Positions 24,829 to 33,183 are shown, counted from the stretch's first letter. The stretch is 64,000 bases of DNA from Flavobacteriia bacterium (GCA_947490145.1 CANLGD010000002.1:53916-117915), one strand, 5' to 3'. A program made the numbers and translations. Notes: generated from the sequence alone by a model not told the origin.

Positions 24829-25689
24829 ATGGAAAAAGGATTAAAAATCGGGGGAGTACCCGAACATTTCAATTTACCTTTTCGCTTGGCGATTGAAGAA
24901 GGAAAATTTCGTGAAGCTGAAATTAACTTGCATTGGAGTGACATGAGTGGTGGAACAGGTCAAATGATTAAAGGACTTCAAACAGGAACTTTAGACATTG
25001 CGGTTTTGTTAACAGAAGGAATTACAAAAGCAATTTTACAGGGGTTAAATGCGAAAATAATTCAAGTTTACGTTACAACTCCTTTGCGCTGGGGAATTCA
25101 TGTTCCTTATCATTCTGATATCAAAAGTGTAGATCAATTAGAAGGGCAAACATTCGCAATATCGCGCGAAGGTTCTGGTTCTCAATTAATGGCTTATGTT
25201 AAGGCAGACCAAGAAGGTTGGGACATTAATAAATTGAAATTTAATGTAATTGGAGATATTTATGGTGGTTTGTGGGCATTAGAACACAATGAAGCTCAGG
25301 CTTTCTTGTGGGAAAAATACACTACTTTTCCATTTACCGAGCAAGGTAAATGCCGCTACATTGATGAAGTAATTACTCCTTGGCCCTGTTTTGTGATTGC
25401 AGTTAGGAACGAAATCTACGAAAATCATAAAAACGAATTAGATAAAATGTGCAAAATTGTTTCCGACAGAGCACTGAAAATGAAAAGCAACACACAAACA
25501 GTTGATGTAATAAGTTGGAGGTATAATTTACGTTCTGGTCAAGTAAAAAACTGGCTTTTAGAAACAGATTGGAATTACGATGGAATTGCTTATCCTTTGG
25601 CTTTTGAAAAAACAGTTTCCTATCTGTTAAAATTAAATTTAATTTCAGAAGAAGAAGCTGAAAATTGGAGAGACAAAATATTTGCTTAA
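24829..25689 (+). CDS. Cytosolic periplasmic-binding-protein-like II domain protein
   Basis: A 286-residue protein with the fold of nitrate/sulfonate/taurine or NMT1/THI5-type substrate-binding proteins. It shows LKIGGVPEHFNLPFRLAIEEG, then GTGQMIKGLQTGTLDIAVLL, and AISREGSGSQLMAYVKA, the expected ligand-site loops. There is no signal peptide or lipobox: the fold begins at residue 5. No ABC permease or ATPase import genes are adjacent. It therefore resembles stand-alone cytosolic relatives such as the fungal Ca3427 type. A role in sensing or handling a small anionic or pyrimidine-like compound is inference. The start is fixed by the ATG just after the inverted repeat. Confidence 0.75.
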   Translation: MEKGLKIGGVPEHFNLPFRLAIEEGKFREAEINLHWSDMSGGTGQMIKGLQTGTLDIAVLLTEGITKAILQGLNAKIIQVYVTTPLRWGIHVPYHSDIKSVDQLEGQTFAISREGSGSQLMAYVKADQEGWDINKLKFNVIGDIYGGLWALEHNEAQAFLWEKYTTFPFTEQGKCRYIDEVITPWPCFVIAVRNEIYENHKNELDKMCKIVSDRALKMKSNTQTVDVISWRYNLRSGQVKNWLLETDWNYDGIAYPLAFEKTVSYLLKLNLISEEEAENWRDKIFA

Positions 25690-25745
25690 ATAAAATCTAT
25701 TTCAAACAAAAGTTGATTAAAGTTTTGTCGAAATGACTTTTTTAT

Positions 25746-26078
25746 TTATCTAAATGTGTTTTTTGCACTAAATCTTTTTTGTCTTTTTTGTTTTTTACTT
25801 CGTTTACTCAAATATTTTTTATTGTAACGATTATTTCTTTTTACGCTTCGTCTCGCTGCTTTTGATTGGCGAGAAAAAGAAGATTTCGCTGCAGGACTTG
25901 CTTGATTTCTTTTCTTTTTACCTTTGTATCTTTCGTCACCAATTTTAGAACTAAGAGAAGTTTCACTTGTTGTTGCAGATTTTCTGAAAATACCAGCTGA
26001 AAGAGGGTTGTTTACACTTGAAAAAACAAATGTTAAAAATAAAAAGGATAATCGTGAGATGGTGCTATTTTTTATCAA
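25746..26078 (-). CDS. Small, very basic secreted protein (paralogue of 31195)
   Basis: A 110-residue protein with a signal peptide (hydrophobic about 10-27, ending NPLSAG) and a mature part dominated by Lys, Arg and Ser. From FSRQSKAARRSVKRNN to the end it aligns without gaps to the C-terminal 40 residues of the protein at 31195-31485, sharing RQS, SVK, several N and K positions and the S-x-x-N ending. The start codon is TTG (26078) with no ATG alternative that keeps the signal peptide. I know no function; the strong positive charge suggests binding to nucleic acid, lipopolysaccharide or another polyanion. Confidence 0.65.
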   Translation of the reverse strand: MIKNSTISRLSFLFLTFVFSSVNNPLSAGIFRKSATTSETSLSSKIGDERYKGKKKRNQASPAAKSSFSRQSKAARRSVKRNNRYNKKYLSKRSKKQKRQKRFSAKNTFR

Positions 26079-26247
26079 ATTTTTAGTATAATTTAAAAGT
26101 CTAAAAATCGGAATTTTAAGCCTAATATTTAGTAGTAAAAAGTTATATTATGAACAAAATTCTGTTGAGAAGTATCATTAAACTGAATAAATTTCTAGTG
26201 AAAATTAAATTCAAAATAATGAGTTAACTTAAAATACAAAAATTACC

Positions 26248-26255
26248 TATCTTTG
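26248..26255 (+). promoter_or_regulatory. -7 promoter element of the S46 peptidase gene
   Basis: TATCTTTG, an exact match, 20 bases before the ATG at 26276. Confidence 0.6.
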
Positions 26256-26275
26256 ACAATTAAAAACTTTCAAAA

Positions 26276-28390
26276 ATGAAAAAAATTATCATCTTTTTTA
26301 TAACAGCTATTTCTTTTCTTACAGCAAAAGCTGAAGAGGGAATGCTTATTCCATCTCTGCTTTCAGCATTTGAGTCTGATATGCAAGCCAAGGGAATGAA
26401 ATTGACCTCAGAACAAATTTATAGTATCAATAAATCGAGTATTAAAGATGCCATCATTCATTTTGGTGGTGGTTGTACTGCTGAATTGGTTTCAAATCAG
26501 GGACTTTTATTGACAAATCACCACTGTGGATATTATCAAGTTCAATCGCATTCATCTTTAGAAAAAGATTATTTGAAATTTGGTTTTTGGGCAAAAACGA
26601 AAGAGGAAGAATTGCAAAATGCTAGTTTAACTGCAACGCGAATGGTGAGATTGGATGATGTAACTTCAACTGTTTTGACTGGTTTTAAAGAATCTGATGA
26701 TGCAACAACTAAAAATGCTGTCATTAAAAAGAACATCGAACAATTGGTGAAAGATGCGAAAGTTGGAAACCATTATGAAGCTGAAATTAAAGCATTTAAT
26801 TATGGAAATAATTATTACTTAATCGTAAAAGAAGTTTTTTTAGATGTGCGTTTGGTTGGAACTCCACCAAATTCGATTGGTAAATTCGGCGGCGATACAG
26901 ACAATTGGGTTTGGCCGCGTCACACGGGAGATTTTTCTGTTTTCAGAATTTATGCTGGTGCTGATAACAAGCCAGCTGCATTTTCTAAAAATAATGTTCC
27001 TTACACTCCGATTCATTTTTTACCAATTTCTTTTAAAAATAGAAAAGAAGGTGATTTTACGATGGTTTATGGTTTTCCAGGTCAAACAGAACAACATTTG
27101 TCATCAGGACAATTGAAGTACATCATTGATAAAGAGCGTCCTGCAAGAATTAAAATGCGTGAATTATCACTTTCAGTTATTGATCAAGCAATGCGTTCTT
27201 CAGATGAGGTAAGGATAAAATATTCTGCTAAACAAGCAAGTATTGCAAATGCTTACAAAAAATGGATTGGTCAAATTGGTGGTTTAAAAGAATTGGGAGC
27301 AATTGATAAAAAGCTTAAATATGAAAGTGAATATCTCGAAATGGCAAATTCTAAAGCTGAATTTAAAAAATATTCCAATTTAATTTCTCAAATGAATGAT
27401 TTGGCTGCAGCTGATTCTAAATACGATTTTGAATATCAAATGGCAATTGAATATTTGTATTCTGGACCAGAAATTTTTGATATGGCTAGAGTATTAGATG
27501 AGATCTTTAAAAACTTTCCAGCTTGGGTAGAAAAAAATGAAGTTGAAGCAAAAATTGCCGAAGAAAAAAAGAAAGCAGATGGGTTTTTTAAAGATTACGA
27601 TGAAATTGTAGATCGAAAAATTTTTGAATTGCAAACTGCTGAATATAGAAAACAATTGCCAAATTTGAATGTAGATTTATTTGAAAAAAAATTAGCATCC
27701 ATTTATTCTAAATCAATCTTGTGTAATAAAGTACGTTATTTAGCTTTTTTAGATAAATTGTCTGCAAAATCACTTAAAAAAATCAAAGCTGATTACGGAT
27801 ATGCTTTTTACACTTTTGTAAACGATGAATTTTTGATTAATTCTTTACCAAAATTCCGCGAATACAATTCAAAAATGACTTCTTTGCTTAAAACGTATGT
27901 TGCTGGTAAATATGAAATGTTTCCAAATGCAAAACATTGGGCGGATGCAAACAGTACATTGCGCGTAACTTACGGTAAATTGGAAGGTTCTGCACCAACT
28001 GACGGAATGGCTTATATGGAACACACGACTTTAGATGGAATTATTCAAAAAAATAATACTGGAAATCCAGATTTTGAATTATTGCCGCGAATGAAGGAAC
28101 TTCACAGCAAAAAAGAATACGGAAATTACGGTCAAGATGGCGAATTATGGGTTTGTTTCACAGGCTCAAATCACACAACAGGAGGAAATTCTGGTTCACC
28201 AGTTTTAGATGAAAATGGTTATTTGATGGGCTTAAATTTTGATAGAACGTGGGAAAGCACGATGTCAGATTATTTGTTTGACGCAACACGTTGTAGAAAT
28301 GTTGTTGTTGATATTCGCTATGTTTTATGGGTTATGGATATTTATTCTGATGCGAAACATTTGGTTGATGAAATGGTTTTGAAGAATTGA
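26276..28390 (+). CDS. S46-family dipeptidyl-peptidase, DPP11-type
   Basis: Exported serine exopeptidase that removes dipeptides from peptide N-termini in the periplasm for amino-acid nutrition. The 704 residues start with a signal peptide (about 1-19). The chymotrypsin-like triad is visible: TNHHC (80-84) with the catalytic His, an Asp in the GGDTDNWVWPRHTGDF region, and S639 in TGGNSGSPV. Arg657 lies 18 residues after the serine (GLNFDRTW), the place of Arg673 that gives DPP11 its preference for Asp or Glu at P1; DPP7 has Gly there. Length fits the family. It has its own promoter and is monocistronic. Confidence 0.93.
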   Translation: MKKIIIFFITAISFLTAKAEEGMLIPSLLSAFESDMQAKGMKLTSEQIYSINKSSIKDAIIHFGGGCTAELVSNQGLLLTNHHCGYYQVQSHSSLEKDYLKFGFWAKTKEEELQNASLTATRMVRLDDVTSTVLTGFKESDDATTKNAVIKKNIEQLVKDAKVGNHYEAEIKAFNYGNNYYLIVKEVFLDVRLVGTPPNSIGKFGGDTDNWVWPRHTGDFSVFRIYAGADNKPAAFSKNNVPYTPIHFLPISFKNRKEGDFTMVYGFPGQTEQHLSSGQLKYIIDKERPARIKMRELSLSVIDQAMRSSDEVRIKYSAKQASIANAYKKWIGQIGGLKELGAIDKKLKYESEYLEMANSKAEFKKYSNLISQMNDLAAADSKYDFEYQMAIEYLYSGPEIFDMARVLDEIFKNFPAWVEKNEVEAKIAEEKKKADGFFKDYDEIVDRKIFELQTAEYRKQLPNLNVDLFEKKLASIYSKSILCNKVRYLAFLDKLSAKSLKKIKADYGYAFYTFVNDEFLINSLPKFREYNSKMTSLLKTYVAGKYEMFPNAKHWADANSTLRVTYGKLEGSAPTDGMAYMEHTTLDGIIQKNNTGNPDFELLPRMKELHSKKEYGNYGQDGELWVCFTGSNHTTGGNSGSPVLDENGYLMGLNFDRTWESTMSDYLFDATRCRNVVVDIRYVLWVMDIYSDAKHLVDEMVLKN

Positions 28391-28424
28391 AATATTCTTC
28401 ATTTTTAATTTTCAATTCTTCATT

Positions 28425-28772
28425 CTAAAGTCCCATTTTATTACTAATCGTCCAAGCGATAGTTGCGGCTCTTTGTTTGGCCATATCTGCTTTTTCACCA
28501 AGAAAATTTTCATCTATAGTTTGATTAAAAAGATGCAACCAAGTGTCGAAATTTTCTTTTTTCAAAGGCATGTTCATGTGTTTTTCCGTCACATTTGTTT
28601 TGTAATTTGGTTCATCCAAAAGAACAAATGCCCAAAAGTGTATCATTTTCGGTAAATGCGCTTGAAAATCCATGTGCACAAAAAATGGTTTTAACTCTTC
28701 GTTTTTTAATACTTTTGAATAAAAATCTTCTACGAAAAAAGTGACATCTTCACTTGTTTTTATATCATTCAT
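28425..28772 (-). CDS. Group III truncated haemoglobin
   Basis: Small haem protein of the truncated globin family, group III. The 115 residues show VEDFYSKVLKNEELKPFF at the B-C-E region, the E-helix stretch HLPKMIHFWAF, and the proximal histidine H65 in KHMNMPLKKENFDTWLHLF, the HxxMPL pattern typical of the group. I start it at ATG 28772; an upstream in-frame ATG (28826) would add 18 residues encoded inside an intergenic repeat. Roles proposed in the family include oxygen or nitric oxide handling. Cytosolic. Confidence 0.9.
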   Translation of the reverse strand: MNDIKTSEDVTFFVEDFYSKVLKNEELKPFFVHMDFQAHLPKMIHFWAFVLLDEPNYKTNVTEKHMNMPLKKENFDTWLHLFNQTIDENFLGEKADMAKQRAATIAWTISNKMGL

Positions 28773-28826
28773 TTTTTTGGATTTTAGTCCGCAAGGGCAG
28801 AAAGACTTCAGGACATTAGGAGTCAT

Positions 28827-28920
28827 AAGTCAAGACTTTATTTAAGCACTTGCGAAAATTAAGTCTTGGCTTCTGAATCTTTTAATCTATTAGTAAATTC
28901 ATAACTCAACATTCATAACT
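28827..28920. repeat. Compound intergenic repeat before the globin gene
   Basis: aagtcaagactt (28827-28838) pairs with aagtcttggctt (28861-28872), one mismatch, and the words attcataactcaac and attcataact follow at 28897-28920. The 3' words run into the end of the gamma-carbonic anhydrase gene. Confidence 0.6.
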
Positions 28921-29434
28921 CATTTTTAAACCAACTCGCATATTTCACATAATTATTGGCAATTCGTTGCACCTCACCAGCAAATAATTCGGGACTTAGT
29001 GTTTTTACTTTTTTTGCTGGAATTCCTGCGTAAATGCTCCAAGATTCAACTCTGGTTCTTTCCAATAAAACGGCTCCAGCTGCAATGATGCAATTTGATT
29101 CGATGTAACAATCGTCCATTACGATTGAGCCCATGCCGATTAAAACATTGTCTTCAACTGTGCAACCGTGAACCAAAGCATTATGTCCAATAGAAACATT
29201 ATTTCCAAGAATCGTTTTGGTTTTTTCATAAGTACAATGTATCACAGCTCCATCTTGTATATTGACGCGATTTCCCATTCTGATTGAATTAACATCGCCT
29301 CGAACAACTGCTGAAAACCAAACGGAACATTCATTTCCCATTTCAATATCTCCAACTAAAGTCGCATTTTCTGCAAACCAACAATCAGCTCCAAATTTTG
29401 GTTCAAAACCCCTACATTTTTTTATTAATGCCAT
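28913..29434 (-). CDS. Gamma-class carbonic anhydrase-like protein
   Basis: A left-handed beta-helix protein of the gamma-carbonic anhydrase/YrdA family. The 173 residues show hexapeptide repeats throughout (for example VWFSAVVRGD, IRMGNRVNIQDGAVIHC, LGNNVSIGHNALVHGCTVED, LIGMGSIVMDDC). The three histidines expected to bind metal, in VIHC, IGHN and LVHG, are all present, so zinc or iron binding is likely. Many members have low or no carbonic anhydrase activity, so the reaction is uncertain. Cytosolic. Two bases separate its start from the stop of the upstream CUB protein gene, indicating co-transcription. Confidence 0.93.
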   Translation of the reverse strand: MALIKKCRGFEPKFGADCWFAENATLVGDIEMGNECSVWFSAVVRGDVNSIRMGNRVNIQDGAVIHCTYEKTKTILGNNVSIGHNALVHGCTVEDNVLIGMGSIVMDDCYIESNCIIAAGAVLLERTRVESWSIYAGIPAKKVKTLSPELFAGEVQRIANNYVKYASWFKNEL

Positions 29435-29436
29435 TC

Positions 29437-30720
29437 TTATTCTTTCATTAAGGTAATTATCCTAATTTCTGAATTATTTTCAAGACTTAGAAAATAAATT
29501 CCTTTTTCATAAAAAGTTAAATCAAATTCAAAACCAGATTCTGTTTTTATTTGTTTTAAAATTAATTCTTTACCTTCAAGATTTTTGAGCGAAAAATCAA
29601 TCCCGTTAACAATCGGGACATTCGTTTTTAATTGAAAAAAACCTGATGAAGGATTTGGATAAACTTCGATTTCATTTTTAAAATTAGATTTTACTTCAGC
29701 AGTTGAAAGAGAACAAGAAATAGTTGCAAACCAGCCTTCACTTGGAATAGATTGATCGCTGCTAAAAACCAAGGTCAAACAACCATTTTCAGCATGAGAA
29801 GTAATCAAACCTGGAGAATTGATTCCAGAAAAAACACCAAGAATATTTTCAGTTATTGAATCACCATTGTAAATTGTCAAAGAATCGTAATTATCCTCTG
29901 TGCTAAAACTAGTAAAGTTTAAGAACACGGCATCTCCCAAATTTTCTGGACAAATCGTGATTGTATCGTTCGTATTATTGCTGTAATTTCCATTTGGACC
30001 GCCATTGTCAGAAAAATTATTATCACAAATAAAAGGTAAAAGTGGTGTCATTGAAGTTTTAAAACTAGCAAGATTCGAAAAATTACTGATTTCATTTTGA
30101 CCACAGTAAGATCGAACATAAACGTCATAATTCGTCAATTCCGTTAATCCATTTATTGAAAAAGGATTAGACGAAGTTAAAATTTCTATTCCATTTCCAT
30201 GCTGAAACCCTTGATTTCCATATTCAATTAACCATTGTGTTTCCGATCCAACAGAATTCCAAGAAACAGTTGAACTCATAGAATTGTGAAAGGTAATTGC
30301 TAAATTAGTTGGCTTCAAACAAGTTGGCTCGGGAATGCAATTAATTTGCGCGATCCAGCCACTTTCAGTAACCGAGCCGTCACTTGTAAATACGATTGTC
30401 AAGCATCCAGTAGAATTTTCAGCGACAAAAGTTCCTAAAGATAAGTTTCCAGAAAAAACGCCAAATGGAACTCCGCTTGGATTGTCATTATCATAAATTG
30501 TTAGGAAATCATAACCGAATTCAGTAATAAAAGTAGAAAAAATCAATTGAATAGCCTCATTAGAAGTACCAGGACAAATAGTTGTTGTGTAACTTTCATT
30601 GTCAAAATAGCCACTATTGCCTCCACCCGAATCAGTGAAAAGATCATCACAAGAAAGTTGAGTAAAAAATGGAAATTGAATTCCTAAAAGTAGAACCAAT
30701 AAAGTAAACCGTTTAATCAT
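29437..30720 (-). CDS. Secreted CUB-FnIII-CUB protein with T9SS sorting tail
   Basis: A 427-residue exported protein. After the signal peptide (about 1-20) come a CUB-like domain (about 23-130; FGYDFLTIYDNDN, GCLTIVFTSDGS, ESGWIAQI), a fibronectin type III domain (about 133-225; SSTVSWNS, YDVYVRSYCG), a second CUB-like domain (about 232-335; EDNYDSLTIYNGDS, GWFATISC), and a T9SS type A tail from VYPNPSSGFFQL. CUB domains usually mediate adhesion or substrate contact. Three bases downstream of the lipoprotein gene and two upstream of the carbonic anhydrase gene, it is the middle of a three-gene unit. Confidence 0.85.
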   Translation of the reverse strand: MIKRFTLLVLLLGIQFPFFTQLSCDDLFTDSGGGNSGYFDNESYTTTICPGTSNEAIQLIFSTFITEFGYDFLTIYDNDNPSGVPFGVFSGNLSLGTFVAENSTGCLTIVFTSDGSVTESGWIAQINCIPEPTCLKPTNLAITFHNSMSSTVSWNSVGSETQWLIEYGNQGFQHGNGIEILTSSNPFSINGLTELTNYDVYVRSYCGQNEISNFSNLASFKTSMTPLLPFICDNNFSDNGGPNGNYSNNTNDTITICPENLGDAVFLNFTSFSTEDNYDSLTIYNGDSITENILGVFSGINSPGLITSHAENGCLTLVFSSDQSIPSEGWFATISCSLSTAEVKSNFKNEIEVYPNPSSGFFQLKTNVPIVNGIDFSLKNLEGKELILKQIKTESGFEFDLTFYEKGIYFLSLENNSEIRIITLMKE

Positions 30721-30723
30721 ATC

Positions 30724-31155
30724 TTAATTATAAATTCTAAGTGAAGATCCTCCGTCCCAAAAAGTTTGGTATTGTCTTAGACCAAAATCAGAACCAGAAA
30801 TTGGACTTCCATCAAAAAGTGAAAATGCTGCATCTGTGCAAGCATCATCTAATTGCAAAAAATTATCGGCATTTGTTGTTAGTGGTTCTGCGCAATTTCC
30901 ATCATCAGCTGGAGAATGTCTGTCAAAAGCAACAAATTGATCTATCGATTTTCGGTAAACTACAATGCCTTTTGAGCCACCAGAAACGTAAGCCCAGCCA
31001 CCAACAGATTCTAGAGCGCTGTAACTTGGTAAGTTTAAATAAATCGTAATATCAAAAGGAGTATTTGGAACTGGATTTAATTTATTTTTCTTGCATGAAA
31101 AAAATAATCCTAGAAAAAGAATAATTGCAATTTTTATGTATATTTGTTTAAACAT
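30724..31155 (-). CDS. Lipoprotein with Rieske-like fold lacking metal ligands
   Basis: A 143-residue lipoprotein (lipobox LFFSC, C21). The region after residue 35 (NLPSYSALESVGGWAYVSGG, then GIVVYRKSIDQFVAFDRHSP, and DAAFSLFDGSPISG) follows the layout of Rieske-type ferredoxin domains in other Bacteroidota lipoproteins. The C-x-H and C-x-x-H cluster ligands are not present; only two cysteines remain in the mature domain (DDGNCAEP and DDACTDA). It may therefore keep the fold without a 2Fe-2S cluster. First gene of the unit with the CUB protein and the gamma-carbonic anhydrase. Function unknown. Confidence 0.6.
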   Translation of the reverse strand: MFKQIYIKIAIILFLGLFFSCKKNKLNPVPNTPFDITIYLNLPSYSALESVGGWAYVSGGSKGIVVYRKSIDQFVAFDRHSPADDGNCAEPLTTNADNFLQLDDACTDAAFSLFDGSPISGSDFGLRQYQTFWDGGSSLRIYN

Positions 31156-31194
31156 TTTTCTTATTTAGAATAATTCTTTTCTGAGGTTAAAGTT

Positions 31195-31485
31195 ATGAAA
31201 ATAAAAACAATTTTAAAAATAACGTTGCTAACCATAATTTTATTTTCTTTAAATGCTCAAACAACTGGCTCGGTTGAAGACGCCCAAAAGCAAATTGATG
31301 CTAAAAGAAAAACGGATGCTAAAATTGCTAAAAAAGCGCAAAAAGAAGCTCAAAAAGCACACTGGGATAGGCAATCACCTCAAGCAAAAAAAAGCGTTAA
31401 GAAAAATAAAAAGCGCAATAAAAGAATGAAAAGACAAGTTAAAACGAAACAAAGATTACAACGAAAATATAGTGGAAGGAATTAA
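31195..31485 (+). CDS. Small, very basic secreted protein (paralogue of 25746)
   Basis: A 96-residue protein with a signal peptide (about 1-20, ending LFSLNAQ) and an extremely Lys/Arg/Gln-rich mature part, including an alanine-lysine segment (DAKIAKKAQKEAQKAH) that could form a helix or coiled coil. The last 40 residues, from WDRQSPQAKKSVKKN, align gap-free with the 25746-26078 protein. Its TAA stop overlaps the nadE stop on the other strand in the sequence TTAA (31482-31485). No known domain is recognised. Binding to a polyanion is the simplest guess. Confidence 0.7.
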   Translation: MKIKTILKITLLTIILFSLNAQTTGSVEDAQKQIDAKRKTDAKIAKKAQKEAQKAHWDRQSPQAKKSVKKNKKRNKRMKRQVKTKQRLQRKYSGRN

Positions 31486-32258
31486 GATAAAAACTCTTCC
31501 AGAATCAAACAAACCGGAATTGGATCCATTTTATGTCTATTGATTCTATTTAATTTTCGGTATAAATTCAAAACAAAAATTTCTCTTTCAGATAATGTAT
31601 TTTCATCTCCGGTAAATTCCATTGCCCATTCCAATTCTGGATAAGTTGCACCAATTTGATCTTCATCGCTTCTTCCATCTTCCCACAATCCATCTGTTGG
31701 TTTTGCGCTTTGAATGGATGAAATAATGTTTAAATGCTTCGAAAGTTGAAAGACCTGAGTTTTCGTTAAATCCGCAATTGGACTAATATCAACTCCCCCG
31801 TCTCCGTATTTTGTGAAAAAACCAATTCCAAAGTCTTCAATTTTATTACCAGTTCCTGCAACTAAAAGATTATACGTTTGACCTAACGCATACAAGGTTG
31901 TCATTCTCAAACGAGCACGCGTATTTGCCATTGCTAGGTGGTTTTCATTTGTTTCTTTTGGAAAAATTTCCTCAAGAGATGCAAAAGTTGAAGTTAAATT
32001 AATTTCCAGTGAAGATACATTTGCAAATTTTTTCTTCAAATCTTCGATGTGTTCTTGTCCTCTGTCGTATTCCGCTTTCGTTTGGCGTATCGGCATGTTT
32101 AATAGCAATACTTTTTTACCCGTTTGAGCGCATAAAGTTGATGTTACAGCAGAATCAATGCCGCCAGAAATACCGACTATAAAACCAGAAAGCCCGGCTT
32201 TAGAGCAATATGCTTCAAGCCAGGCTTTAATATGATTGTTTATTTTTTCTAAATCCAA
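31482..32258 (-). CDS. nadE: NAD+ synthase
   Basis: Final step of NAD synthesis: amidation of deamido-NAD. The 258 residues contain the ATP-pyrophosphatase loop SGGIDS (31-36), NTRARLRMTTLYA, then AGTGNKIEDFGIGFFTKYGDGGVDISPIADL, the dimer and substrate regions (written here in parts). There is no glutaminase domain, so it is the ammonia-using type. The frame starts with TTG at 32258, three bases after the upstream barrel gene stop; a stop codon just upstream excludes an earlier start. nadE beside gldB and gldC is the arrangement seen in Flavobacterium johnsoniae. Confidence 0.95.
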   Translation of the reverse strand: MDLEKINNHIKAWLEAYCSKAGLSGFIVGISGGIDSAVTSTLCAQTGKKVLLLNMPIRQTKAEYDRGQEHIEDLKKKFANVSSLEINLTSTFASLEEIFPKETNENHLAMANTRARLRMTTLYALGQTYNLLVAGTGNKIEDFGIGFFTKYGDGGVDISPIADLTKTQVFQLSKHLNIISSIQSAKPTDGLWEDGRSDEDQIGATYPELEWAMEFTGDENTLSEREIFVLNLYRKLNRINRHKMDPIPVCLILEEFLS

Positions 32259-32261
32259 TAG

Positions 32262-33110
32262 TTAGAAGAATAAAGTAAGTTTAATTAAGATTTGTCCTTG
32301 TTTAGCAGCTGGAGCAGACCATTTTATATCTGACCAATTTGTTAATTTCGTGATTGAATTTTCATCATTCGAATCAATTAAAGTATATGATCTATATTGG
32401 TCACCACTGATTCTTTTATCTACATGCATTTGAGTTAAACCGAAGAAATAACCGATTTCTCCAACTAACATCGTTGTTCCTGAAAAATTCCACATTGCTC
32501 CAGCAGAAATACCAGCATTTATTTTTATTGCACGAATATCATCTTCTAAAACCATTCCAGTATTTTCAGTTGCAGTAGTTTTTCCTGTTAAAGAATCTCC
32601 AGCAAAAACAACTCCTGAGTCGTTTACTCTACCTCCTGTTTTAATTCCAATTCTAGACCCAAATTTTCCGAAATATTGCATATTTCCAAATGGTTTAGTT
32701 TTTAGTGTTACAAAAATTGGTAGTATTAAATAAGTAGTTTTGTATTGACGGCTATTTAATTTAAATAAATCTTGATCCTTAAAATTTAATGTATCTAATT
32801 CAGTTTTTTTAATCAAATCTTGGTCGTTGAAAAAATACAAGATTGTATCATTTGCTTTGTATTTAAATGATTCAAAATCAAATTCTAAACCAGTTGTTAA
32901 AGTCAATGTAGAATTGATATTGTAATTCACATTTAAACCCAAAGTTTGATCAAATCCAATTCCGTCTCTTGACATAAAATTAGATGTTTTATTCATATTG
33001 AATCCTGTTCCAAGAACAATTCCGAATTGCATTTTTTTGTCAAATGCTTCTTGAGCGAAAGTACTTGCAAAAAATCCCAATCCTAGTAATGAAAATATTA
33101 TTTTTTTCAT
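32262..33110 (-). CDS. Outer-membrane beta-barrel protein (PorT-like)
   Basis: A 282-residue protein with a signal peptide (about 1-19, ending STFAQ) and repeated amphipathic strands (MQFGIVLGTGFNMN, LGLNVNYNINSTLTLTTGLE, YLILPIFVTLKT, AGISAGAMWNF), ending LIKLTLFF with a terminal Phe. The YKTTYLILPIFVTLKT type of strand is typical of the outer-membrane beta-barrel family 2, to which PorT belongs. Whether it is the T9SS PorT itself cannot be told. It is followed after three bases by nadE. Its promoter probably lies at 33196-33203, facing that of gldB. Confidence 0.8.
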   Translation of the reverse strand: MKKIIFSLLGLGFFASTFAQEAFDKKMQFGIVLGTGFNMNKTSNFMSRDGIGFDQTLGLNVNYNINSTLTLTTGLEFDFESFKYKANDTILYFFNDQDLIKKTELDTLNFKDQDLFKLNSRQYKTTYLILPIFVTLKTKPFGNMQYFGKFGSRIGIKTGGRVNDSGVVFAGDSLTGKTTATENTGMVLEDDIRAIKINAGISAGAMWNFSGTTMLVGEIGYFFGLTQMHVDKRISGDQYRSYTLIDSNDENSITKLTNWSDIKWSAPAAKQGQILIKLTLFF

Positions 33111-33183
33111 AGTAAGTGTTGTTTTAAACGTTAAGTAAAATTAAAAATATTTTTAAAAGTAGACAAATTATTTATAGTTTGAT

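Noticed and set aside
28773..28826. 18-residue N-terminal extension of the truncated haemoglobin
   Set aside because: The extension is encoded inside an intergenic repeat and is absent from the family.
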